From Sesamum alatum (taxonomy: Eukaryota > Streptophyta > Magnoliopsida > Lamiales > Pedaliaceae): a stretch of 64,000 bases of DNA. The position numbers and the translations under genes were made by a program. The notes under the pieces were generated by a model. The model saw only the letters and a program-made list of their open reading frames with translations, searched no databases and was not told the origin of the DNA. Positions 51,186 through 61,709 of the stretch are shown here, one piece after another (position 1 is the first letter of the stretch; every line of letters starts with the position of its first letter). The stretch spans positions 39,834,479-39,898,478 of the forward strand of contig JACGWO010000005.1 of assembly GCA_034509735.1 (NCBI GenBank). The letters run 5' to 3'.

Positions 51186-51800
51186 TCATGCTTTACATTG
51201 CACCGTGCTTTACCTTGTCTTCACTCAACTTGGGCAATGCTTTTGAAATCTCATGGGGTATTTATAATTTTTAAAATAATGAAGGGATATTCATAATTAT
51301 GTCAAATTTCAGAAAAAATCATTGGAATTCACTCATATATTTATTAAGACAAGTGCGCACCGGAAATTATTACTAGAAAGTTGCATACCCATGTAACAAG
51401 ACTTTGCTGCCCCCTTGGCCGTCTACGATCAACTGATCTACGGCCGGTCAAGAGTTTACCAATTGCACTAGAATGGATATTACTATTGGCTACAATTTTA
51501 TTAGCTATGAAGTAAAGTTGTGATAAATAACTATTATTAACAAATGTTAAACATAAATTGATGTAAATATTTAATTTATCCACCATGAAAATAATTTTTG
51601 CCATAGTTTTTAGCTATGACAAATGCATTAGCCATACTCGTAAAAATTACGGCCAACAATCGTTGCGATGGCCGTGGTTATTGACTTTTTATTATAACTA
51701 ATTTAATTTTAACTATGACAATTAACCATAGTTAAATATTATATTTCTTCTAGTATTGATAAGTCAGCGTAAATGTTTGTCGGTCTTTTGTACTATTTTA
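51186..51800 (-). pseudogene. PTI1-like kinase gene fragment, interrupted by a MITE
   Basis: A decayed piece of a PTI1-family kinase. 51399-51465 reads on the minus strand LLTGRRSVDRRRP then RGQQSLVTW, ending at a splice donor (gtatgc) in the same place as the intact kinase at 56571. The intron sequence after it (ctagtaataatttccggtgc) also matches that gene. 51190-51240 matches the next exon (ALPKLSEDKVK) and then breaks. Homology resumes past the MITE at about 51759-51800 (region coding TKTDIYS in the intact gene). The relic is closer to canonical PTI1 (RGQQSLVTW) than the second kinase at 56-58 kb (SFRKSLVHW), so it is not simply a copy of the present-day gene. Confidence 0.8.
51466..51755. 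mobile_element. CACTA-type MITE, copy 3 (inside the PTI1 relic)
   Basis: The 290-bp element starts CACTAGAATGGATATTAC and ends TTTCTTCTAGTA, degenerate inverted termini of the copy 1 family. It is flanked by a 3-bp duplication TTG (51463-51465 and 51756-51758). The interior shares tttgccatagtttttagc, caacaatcgttgcgatggcc and ctatgacaattaacc with copy 1. Confidence 0.8.
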
Positions 51801-51861
51801 CTAATTGATAAAACAATGTAAATAGTTTGTAAAAATAATACGATTGGACTTGCCATTTCAT

Positions 51862-52200
51862 TTTGGATCAATTCCAATAAAATGCATAAGTAACTTTAGC
51901 TTATAGTTTGAGCCTTACAATTTCATTCTGAAAAACGTGACTCACAAATTTAAAGGTCTTAACTTAGTCAATCTTGTAGTGAGATATTGTCTGTTTTGAC
52001 TCCAATCACATAGAGAATAATTTTATATCTTGTTTTAGATCAATTCTAATAAAATGCATAAGTAACTTTAGCTTATAGTTTGAGTCTTATAGTTTCATTC
52101 TGAAAAACGTGACTCACAAATCTAAAGGTCTTAACCTAGCCAATCTTATAGTGAGATATTGTCTATTTTGACTTTAATTACATAAAGAAGAGTCGCTTGA
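51862..52200. repeat. Tandem duplication, period about 172 bp
   Basis: The block gatcaattccaataaaatgc ... tgagatattgtctgttttga starting at 51866 is repeated from 52038 with scattered substitutions. It is non-coding and AT-rich. Confidence 0.75.
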
Positions 52201-53763
52201 TATTTTATTTTATTAAAGTGACTCAATAGAGAGATGAAGCCTTGAAATTTATAAATCGCTCAAATTTATTGTTTGCAACTGATGCGGGACACTTGACTAC
52301 ATCAATTAGTATAATAGATAATCAACAAATACAAATGATGCAAAAATTAATTTGATAACTTGAACTAAAAAAGAAGTTAGTAAATAACAGATTTCATTTT
52401 GTTTTTCTAATTTTTCAAAAAAAAAAGGAAAAAATATACACATATATATATAACCAAATCTCGATCACTTTTAGGAATAAATAAGTAAATATACTTTTAT
52501 TCAGTTTCTTTTAAAGATATACATCTAAAACATAGTACTATTCATCTTTACCCAAAAAATTCAATTTAATGAAATTAAATTGCCAATAGCTTAATTTTGA
52601 ACTAAAAAAAATAAGAAAAAGTTTCGTATGCAATATTTTCTTGTGAATTTATTATACTGATTTATTATTAACCTTCAAATTTTAAATCTGAATTACACAA
52701 GTTACCATAACTAAGATATATCTACATACATATATATGATATATATGTAACTAGAAAAGATTTTAAAGTGGAAAATTAAAAAACAAGGAAAACGAAAAGA
52801 ACTCCAACTACAAAGGGTATTTTGCGCGCCACTTCTCTGACTCCTCGTTTTCTGATTTCCTGATTCAAATTCCTAGCGTTTTTTCACCACTGTTGTTCTA
52901 ACTTTTTCTCTATTAATTGTAAGCCCCAAATTTTACATTTACCATCCTCAGTTATAAGCAGTGGTGGAGAGCAAGTGCCCTGGAGTTGTTTCCTGTGCAT
53001 GCAGACATTCTTGGAGGTTAATTTTGTCCACTTGGTATGTACAAAAATCCTCTTAAATTTTGTCTGTTTTCCCTCACTTGATGCTTCTTGATCTTGTCTA
53101 TGAATATGGTCCTTAGAAATCATTGATATATAGTGACTTTATTTGATCATAATGTGTTGAATGGACTTCATAATTCTTCTCTTCACCATGCATGCAGTGA
53201 AACATTCTTACTGAATATTACAATATCATGGTTGTTGAGGTACAAGTAACTTTTTTCGTAAAAGTTTATAAAGCTGTTAAATTGCATTATTTAGTTCTAT
53301 GTTCTTATGGGATGCATCCATAATGTCAGGAATCGTTAGTGGTGAGATGAACTTTGTAAGCATGTTTCAGATTATTGAGTTGAAATCAGAATAGGACACG
53401 ACAGAATGCAGATTGATAAATACTTGTTTAATAAAGTATAGTCCAGATCTTAATGCAGGTTCAATACTACATTTTAAAATAACATAACAACTGTGAAAGT
53501 TTAGCCATAAATAGACGTGAACCATTTTATTTAAATTGCATTTAATACTGGTTTATCAATTGGTGAAAGAGTGGAACAACATATACCATTGACTTGCCAT
53601 ATTATACATTTCTTTCAGGGTGCTGAAACTGTTGAAATTATTGTTAAAATTATTGTATAATTGCTTTGTTACAGCTTTTAATTTTTTTAAATTTTTTTTT
53701 CATATAATTTATAGATTTTAATTCTATATATTGCCTTTTTATTTATTTTAGATTGCTATCACA
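52200..53763. other. Spacer with probable 5' UTR exon of the PMD gene
   Basis: No other gene seen. From about 52850 to 53035 the sequence is less AT-rich and ends at a good donor (ccacttg/gtatgt). A matching acceptor (tttatttatttttag) lies 12 nt before the PMD start codon. I infer a leader exon and a leader intron of about 715 bp. Confidence 0.4.
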
Positions 53764-55264
53764 ATGAAAGGAGCGGCAGCGTTGGATATTTTTAATCGTT
53801 GGAGATTAGATGATCGAGTTAAAAATAAGCTTAAACATATATGTTTTTACAAATGTAGAAAATTCAAGTTTTTTAGACAGAGTCCTCTTGTAGAGATTTT
53901 TAGGGATAGTTATGATCGGGATGAACATTGTTTTGTATTAGGTGATAATATACATTTAAATTTAACATTAGAAGATGTATATTATCTATCGGGTTTGCCA
54001 GTTGATGGTAAACCCATCGTTTGTGACGATAGAGATGTAAAGAAATTGTGTGATGATTTGTTGGGACTCGAGTATACTGTTTATGAGAAGATAATCAAGG
54101 CAGAAGTTAAGTTTAGCTGGTTGTGGGATAATTTTCAAAATGTGCCGGAGGGTATAAGGGAAGATGATCCGAACTTGGACCGCTATGTCAGAGCATACCT
54201 CCTCTACCTCATTGGGACTGTCATTGTACCCGACGTTGATCCACAGAGGGTCCCGCTTCTCTACCTGAACTTTTTGAGGGACATTAGCTCTGCAGAGCTA
54301 AACAGCTATGCATGGGGAGCAGCGGCGCAGACCAGAGTGCAGTCCACTCTCGAGTCCGAGCGCAGGACTTTCAAAGGAGCATCTTGGTTGCTCGAGTTTT
54401 TCATTCTGGAGCGGATCCCCGTCATTAGGAATGACTACATCAAGATGGGGCAGAGAGTAGAGCCATTTCCTTGTAAAAAATTTCCGGCCTTCTTGGGGTG
54501 GAGTAGCATGCTACAAATTCCATCGAAAAATATTCACTTGAAAAATAAGCAGTGGAATGAGCTTATTCAGGCAGTAACTGCAGATGTATGTTTTATATGC
54601 TCATTTCTTTCCTTCTATTTTTTCTTTTATCTTTTCCACTTTCTATTTTAACTTATTTATCTTGTCGTATAGGGTGTGGAGTGGAGGCCTTATGAAAGAT
54701 TCAATATGCCATCACAGAGGATCTTTTTCACCACCGTAGTTATGTTTGACTACAACATCATCAACTATCATAGGCGAGAGCCGGCTCCCCTTCAATATGG
54801 TATTAAGAGCTCGATCAAAGTGCCAACTCGATATAGGAAGCGGTTGAAGTCGAAGAAAAGAGGTGGCCACCTCACGCATAAATTGGTTGAAAAATATGCA
54901 AAATACATAACTTGGTGGGTTGAAGACAGATACGACAGATGCATACAAGCTAAAAGTAAGTGAAACTAATTTTTACTTTGATTTTATTTAATTTCATTAT
55001 TATTATGCTTATATTTTGAACTCAATTCCTACATTTCAAGTTTCCAATATTCCAATTATATATATATATATATATATATATATTTTATTATTTTTGTAAG
55101 ATATTACTCTTCCAGCCAAACCACAATTGGTTATCCCATATGCTCCCCCCCAAGATACTGGATCATCATATGCTCCTCCCAAGATGCTTCCAGCTCGTTT
55201 CGAAGATCCCGCTTCGATTCAAAGATCAAAAAGGATAAAAATAGATTCATGTGTTATAACTTAA
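53764..55264 (+). CDS. Plant-mobile-domain (aminotransferase-like, MAIN-like) protein
   Basis: A member of the plant mobile domain family (PF10536), known from MAIN/MAIL1 nuclear proteins and from transposon-borne copies. Three exons: 53764-54585, 54673-54955 and 55116-55264, giving 417 residues with all junctions in phase. Family-like segments are LNLTLEDVYYLSGLPVDGKP, RAYLLYLIGTVIVPD, SAELNSYAWGAAAQT, KGASWLLEFFILERIP and VEWRPYERFNMPSQR. The tail is basic and ends in a nuclear-signal-like cluster (RSKRIKIDS). Length is close to small PMD proteins. The open frame over three exons suggests a functional or recently active gene. No transposase or phosphatase domain is fused to it. A (TA)n run lies in intron 2 (about 55058-55083). 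Confidence 0.8.
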
Positions 55265-56167
55265 GTTAATTATAGTTTAGTCCGAAGCTTCGTAGAGGGA
55301 GGTTAGTCCTGTTCACGTTCATACATTAATGTGTTATAGCTTAAGTTGATTAATTACAGTTTATAGTGGCATTGCAATTACAATTAGGATTCTTACATTG
55401 GTAGTTTTTATCCTAGGTTGTGAAGGTGAACAAGATCGCAAGACTAGGAAAGTTCAGAAGATGGTTCAAAAGGTCAAATTGCTTGAGCAACAGATTCATG
55501 TTTTGGCAGCTTGGGGATTGTTTTTGTGTGTATTTGAATGTGATTAGGAATCCATGTATTAGGATGATGGTATTAACAAAAAATGGTTATAATAAATGTA
55601 ATAGATAAAAAGGTTGATTTTACTTTTGACCTTGAAATCAATTAATATATTAAATTAAAAATAATTTAATGAATGAATTAATCGAATAATTAGTGAAATT
55701 AAAGATGAACTTTTTTAGATATTGATGATTTAACATAGTTTTCAATATAAAATAAATTAAATAAAACAAAGAGTACATTCATCTAAATTTTAATATTATC
55801 TTAGTATCTACAACGACATATCTAAATTTTAGATATGTAGCATAATAGAACATAAAGAAACCATCCAAATATACGTATACATAACGCTTAAGTGGATTTT
55901 TGCACAATTCCCCTAAAGGTCATGAATGCATCCTTCTGCTGTATCCTGACTTTGAAATACAAGTCGAATTTCGACATTATGCTGACATACTAGGACGAAT
56001 CAGAATACGTATCGACTGATATCATCGAATATTGTCAACTGATACTATGTTTTTGTAATGGATACAACGCAAAGGCACAAAATCTTGAGCCTACTACCAT
56101 AACATGATTTCAACCAGTTTTCTTCCCAAAGTGTGGAGGTGTTAGCATAGAAAAATGGATTCAAATC
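55265..56167. other. Intergenic, nothing recognised
   Basis: AT-rich spacer between the PMD gene and the 3' end of the minus-strand tandem-kinase gene, whose 3' UTR probably takes up its right part. The small ORF near 55420-55608 has no support. Confidence 0.45.
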
Positions 56168-59100
56168 TCACAAGATTGGCGTTTCGTCCGAAGGCTCAGG
56201 GGGAGTATCCAACAGGGGCTGCAGAGCATCTACTACAGTGTCTATCTTTGGACGTAAAAGAGCATCATCTTGCACACACAAGGCAGCAACTTCAGCCATC
56301 TGTTATAAGCAATTCATCGTAATCATGAAGTAAACGTAAACGGTCACATGAATATAGACTATTAGTATCTAAACGATGTGGTTTACCTTTGCAGCTGCCT
56401 TGAGAGGGTATTCCCCGTTGAGTTTAGCATCGACACACTGCTTTACCTTATCTTCATTCAGCATTGGCTTTGCCTGGTGTGATGTAGTTCGCCAAATAAT
56501 CAGTACGCTATGTATTTACGTACATGGAAACAACCGAGCACTGGAAATTATTACTAGAAAAACTGCATACCCAATGCACAAGACTCTTTCTGAAACTTGG
56601 CCGAGTACGATCAACTGGCTTACGGCCGGTCAAGAGTTCCAAAAGTACTACACCGAAGCTGTAAATATCAGTCTTTGTACTCACCAGGCGAAACAATGCG
56701 TATCTGCCGACCAAAAAAAAAAACAGAAAAACCATTCAGGCCAAGTATAAAGTACAAATCCAAACTACTAGTTGTATTCGTCTCTACGAAAGACTCGTGA
56801 AAGAGCATACTCTGGGGCATGATAGCCGAAATTCCCACCAACGCCACTGCAATAATACCGTTCTGCCACACCAGAGGAGTCATTTGGCAAATTAAAATCA
56901 GCGATCTTAGCAACATTATAATCGTCAAAAATTAAAACGTTGCTGGATTTTATATCAGAATGAATCTGTCCCTTCTCATGCAAGTATTCTAATCCCTCTG
57001 CAACTCCGACAGCAATTTTAACTCTTTGGTCCCATGATAGAACAGGATGTGGCTCTCTGCCCTTGGTGTGTCTTCGACCTGTATCAACAACTTAAAGTGC
57101 CCAGTTAAAGAAGCAAAAGATAGTAACAATGATGAGTGAATATGATGAACACTGCATGGGTCTGGACTTATAAATAAATTAGAATTAGAATAGTACAATA
57201 TTCAATCATATCTCACAATCAAAAGTTTTTTACTAAAACAATTTAATGACAAATAATCTGGGGAAATACACTTGAAAGGTTAATGCTATTGCATTTGAAC
57301 CAACATTTAGAAATTTCTTCTGCCCGTTGGCATAAAGATCCAAATGAGTATGTCAGAAGGAGTAGCTTCACTATAAAAAAATTAAGACGAACTCACCACG
57401 AAGAATGTCACGTAAATTTGGCGCATGCTCATAAGCCAAGACCTGTACGCCACCATCTGCACAATAACCAAGTAGCTCAACCAGGTTTTCGTGCTTTAGG
57501 CCCGATACAATTGAAACCTACAAAACCATATATCAAACAACATAGTTTTATGGATAAGTTATAGTATATGCAGCTATATCTACGAGCAAGGTCGTATGGC
57601 CAAACCATTGCTAGAAATTCTTGGTCTGGCTGGTGGTTAGAGTCTAGCTTTTTAATTGTTGCAGATTGCCCACTTTTTAGGACTCCATGATATACCCTTC
57701 CGTATGATCTCTCGCCAGTAAAATACTTTAAATTGAAATCATCAGTAATATCCTTTAGTTCATCTAATGGAATGGCAGGGACAAGAATCCGCGGCATATC
57801 AAATGTATCTTTGTACTTTCGCACCATTTCTGTGACAGGATAGTCTGCAGGATCATCTAAAGGATACGTATGATAAGTTATAATAGACCATCAAATTTCG
57901 AGGCTTTGAACATCAGAATATTGACAGTAAATGTTATTTTACTTTATTGTTTCCATATAAATTCATACCTGATTTATTTTTGAGAGATGGTTTAACTCTG
58001 TTCCAAAACGCATCCCATGGCCTAAGTCGTAATGTTTTATGTGTTGTGGCATTTATACCATCCTTTCTTCTAGATGGAAGCTCAACGTTAACCATTTTGC
58101 CGTTACTTTGCTTTTGTCGAGGGGATGTAACATTCTGGACATTTGTGGAGGCTGCAGTGATTTGCCCAATACTAGCAGATAAGTTCTTTTTGTTGGTAGA
58201 TGAACGGATATCATCCGCATCACTTGTTATCCTGTTTGGTAGTGGAGATTTTGAGCTCTCCTGCTGCTCAAGTGCCAATTCAAGTTGTAGCACAACTTGA
58301 GCCATTGTTGGCCGTTTCTTGGGTTCGTCATGCAAGCATCTTTCGACGATTCCCACAAATGCCTTCAAGCTATCTTCTGATATTTCACCCCTCAAATTTG
58401 AAGCCACAATCTGGACAACTTTTCCCTTACAGATGTTTTCTCGAGCCCACTTGGTCAGAATCTGTTCATCCACCGGAAGGCTTAGATCCACTGCTGGTCT
58501 CGCACTCAGTACTTCTAACAACACCACCCCAAAGGCATATGTGTCGCTTTTCCTGGTTAGTTTACCAGTCGTGAGGTAATTTGGATCAAGATACCCAAAT
58601 GTGCCCTTGACTTTTGTGCTAACATGGCTCTCCAATTTGCTTCCACTCAAGTGTTTGGCCAAGCCAAAATCTGAAACCTTAGCTATGAAATTTTTGTCCA
58701 GCAGGATATTTGAAGCCTTTACATCGCGATGTATGAGTGAGTAGCCATTGTGCAGATAGTCTAGCCCTCGTCCAGCTCCAATACATATATTAAGGCGTTG
58801 CTTCCAGGTGAGAGACGAGCCATTATTGCTTTTCCTTGATAGTTTGTGAAGATGGTCAGCCAACGTTCCACAGGCCATGTACTCGTAAACAAGAATCATT
58901 TCCCCATGCTCATTGCAGTATCCTATCAGAGAGACTAGATTAACATGTCGGAGCTCAGTCAATGTTTCTATCTCTGTCAAAAATTCATTTATACCTTGCT
59001 TAGAACTTGATTTTTGCCTCTTTATTGCCACAGTCTCTTGCCCATTATCAATGAGGCCTTTATAAACTATACCAAATCCTCCCCTTCCAATGATATGTGT

Positions 59101-60498
59101 GTCACTGAAGTTTCTAGTGGCTAACTGGATCTCAGCTAGTGGAAACCGGCGACAAAGGCGTTCAGCCCTTGCTGAAGGCATGTTTTCCTCCTCCATAGGG
59201 CTAGCTTCCCAAATTTGTAGCAATGTGTAAATAATGATGTTCACCAGAGCAAGTACTGTTATAGCAACAGTTGCAATCATATTTCTCCAACCAAGAACTC
59301 GGACCAGATTTTTGATAATCCCGTATGAGGAATCTCGTGTTGAAGGCAAGGGATTTGGACTGGCAAGACTATTATCAGGGTTGCTCAACTTCATTATTTC
59401 AAACCCTTTAAGGGGTCCATGTCCGTCCATGAATTCATCATTTGATTCCAGGCAAATCAAGAGATCGCGTTTACCGTCTTGTTTGCACCCTTTCATCATC
59501 ACCATGTAGTCCCTATACAAGGGGATGCTATTCTCATAATCTCTCTCTCCAACTCCATCAATATTAGTACTAACAATCACTTCATTAATATGGACTTCAT
59601 AAATTACGTCACCAATCTCTGCCATCTTGAATCCCATTTCGGAGAAATGAAGCCTGACCAAGTACCTGAATCCCACATCCACAGATACTTTCCAGGTAAT
59701 ATTCTTCATCTTGCTTGCTTTTCGCTTAGGATCTGTTTCCCACATCCCAAACTTGTCACTAATTTTCTCATTAGCTGAGAATGAAGCAAAATGCTGGTCA
59801 ATATTTAGCTGGTGGACTATTTCAAGTGCAGTGCTGTTATCAATATAGACCAGAGACTTTCCAACCACTTGGATACCAATTTCTCCTCCGTGGAAGTAAG
59901 AAAGACTCTCAGGCACAGACATAATCTCAATGCCATTTATGAAAACATAAGTATCAAGCAATTGACTACTTTCAGGAGAGAAAATTATGTTCACCTGTTG
60001 ATCTTCTTCTACGTGTACAATGAATTCCTTGATAAAAGAATTCACACCGCGAGCATTAGCAAAAAGTGAAGCACTAAAGTTGCTAAGCAACGTGAAAGGA
60101 CCGGCTTCAACAGAGAATAGGTCCTTGAACCTCTTGAAGCCTTTGTATTGAGCTGGATTAAAGTGAAGACGGATAACTTTCTGACCTGGATTCACTTGAA
60201 ATGCATAGGAGAATCGGGAACGTGAGAGCCGTGCCGTTCTATGGGGAACTGGATCATCAGCAGAGATCAACTTATGGACGACATTTGAGGTGGTTGATGA
60301 GCCCTCTATTTGTACCAAGGAAGAAAACTTCGGGTGTACATCTCCAAGCCATTCCCTGCCATCGCGCGCTGCAGAAGCGCCACATGACCCGCAATTTATT
60401 GAAATATCTTCAGAGTGAGGGGGAATATTACTAGCTGCTACCAATGCATTGACAAAGCAGAGAAGTAGCAAGGCAAATGAAACTGGATGCAGATGCAT
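56168..60498 (-). CDS. CrRLK1L-type receptor kinase fused in frame to a PTI1-like kinase (tandem-kinase receptor)
   Basis: Seven exons: 60498-57969, 57856-57606, 57517-57397, 57078-56811, 56703-56571, 56473-56387 and 56299-56168, giving 1173 residues. Residues 1-22 are a signal peptide. About 30-375 is a malectin-like ectodomain ([30 protein letters not shown]); TM about 406-427. Kinase 1 (about 465-740) has GRGGFG 471-476, K493, HRD 590-592, DFG 610-612 and [10 protein letters not shown], so it looks active. After a linker the frame crosses a 112-bp intron into a PTI1-family kinase (about 873-1150): GERSYG 891-896, [18 protein letters not shown] (K912), HSD 1007-1009 (HRD normally), DFN 1028-1030, [27 protein letters not shown]. 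If that intron is retained, translation stops after 854 residues at 57934. A separate PTI1 gene is the alternative, but the intron leaves no room for a promoter or the usual Cys-rich N-terminal exon. Confidence 0.8.
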
Positions 60499-61157
60499 AG
60501 TTAGAACTAAGTTTTGTGATGGGCATTTGGGAAGGAATTAGTACTTTCATACCTCTTGATCAGTTTATTAGCCAAGCAATGTCTTGAGAAAGAGAAGGGG
60601 GTTGACGCGACTTTGATGTTATTTTTACATTTTTCATGGGCAATTGCTTGGTCTTTGTTGGGCCCTGTACGAGCTTTCTCCTGGTTCTATCTATCAAAGG
60701 TTTCACAGTCATTTGACTGAGGTTAAGAGGACCCTTTAAATCTAGTACAGAATAAAGCAGAAAACCTGGAAAAAAAAAGACAACTTGATTTTCTTCGAAG
60801 TTTCAGCACAATTATTCCTGAATTTCCAAGAAACGCTGGAGGAGACAATAAAGAAGATGGGTCCTCTCCTCTGACTAAATTGCTCTGTCCTAATTCACCC
60901 AAAAATTGTATACAACATTCAACTATTATCCCAACAAAGTTTGAATGAGTTATTTCCAAGATTCTCTAAATTCCACTAATAGCAATCGCCTTAAACCATT
61001 TATCAGAAGAATTTCTTGAAATAAAATCCAACTTCTGCTGTGCTCAAACTGAGTTCTTTCAGAATCCCAAGTCCGCATAACCCAGATTAATCCCGACTTC
61101 AAGAAACTGAAATCAATTAGTACAAATTACTACATCTTGATGAAGAACTCAGGCGAC
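60499..61157. other. Promoter region of the receptor gene, no gene seen
   Basis: Between the receptor-kinase start and the 3' end of the coiled-coil ORF. The minus-strand ORF at 60723-60959 shows no family features. It contains neither an NB-ARC motif nor an LRR, so the coiled-coil ORF does not continue here. Confidence 0.5.
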
Positions 61158-61709
61158 CTATACAAGATATCCCCTTTTCTCCTTCGCCGTGGCATCTCCA
61201 CGCGCCGCCGCGCCGATCTTCCTGTTGGTATACACAACCCTGCTCTTCTCATATGTACTTTTCACCTTTGCCCTAATAGCCCTAACCTCTTTCGCGACGG
61301 CGATGAGCTCCATCGAGCCAACAAAAGCTCGCTGGAAGAAATTTCGGGCCCTGTTCTCCGCCTCCAGATTAAAAAACACGGCGATTTTATCTTCAGCTTC
61401 ACAAACCACATCCTGCATCTTTCGCTGGAGTTCTTCCAGGCCCTCGACTTTGTTGCGTATTTTCGCGCAGTCTTTCAGAAACGCTTTGAACAGCCGTACA
61501 TCGTTGTCCAGGATCTGGACCTGATTCTTGGCGTCGCGAATCAGATGGGCATTGTAGAGCAAAACCCGCTTCAGATTTTCCAGGATGAACAATACTGCTA
61601 CTGATTTTTCGGGATCTCTGAGTTTGTTTCTGGGCGTGCGGGAGCGTGTGAAGAGGTAAACGCTGGTCAGGGTCAAGAATTTGAAGGCCAAAACCAGCTG
61701 CTGCTTCAT
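61158..61709 (-). CDS. Stand-alone Rx-type coiled-coil protein (truncated NLR, CC only)
   Basis: 183 residues, no intron. Residues from about 38 (VAVLFILENLKRVLLYNAHL, DVRLFKAFLKDCAK, ELQRKMQDVVCEAEDKI) match the Rx-N coiled-coil domain that opens R1/Rx-type NLRs. The following part (NFFQRAFVGSMELIAVAKEV, RAIRAKVKSTYEKSR) matches the linker before NB-ARC. The frame stops there and no P-loop is found downstream. The first 35 or so residues (MKQQLVLAFKFLTLTSVYLF...) are not typical and the domain's usual start Met is missing, so the N-terminus may be newly acquired or the ORF may be a decayed NLR 5' part. It sits downstream of the 3' end of another NLR in the same orientation. CC-only proteins are known as helpers or decoys, but function here is unknown. 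Confidence 0.65.
   Translation of the reverse strand: MKQQLVLAFKFLTLTSVYLFTRSRTPRNKLRDPEKSVAVLFILENLKRVLLYNAHLIRDAKNQVQILDNDVRLFKAFLKDCAKIRNKVEGLEELQRKMQDVVCEAEDKIAVFFNLEAENRARNFFQRAFVGSMELIAVAKEVRAIRAKVKSTYEKSRVVYTNRKIGAAARGDATAKEKRGYLV

Noticed and set aside
55420..55608. 62-codon ORF after the PMD gene, considered as a fourth exon
   Set aside because: The PMD frame already ends at 55264 in a sensible basic tail, and no phase-matching junction leads into this ORF.
57947..58579. Plus-strand ORFs over the receptor kinase, and similar ones over tRNase Z, the ERF and the NLR
   Set aside because: Antisense shadows of real coding exons, without motifs of their own.
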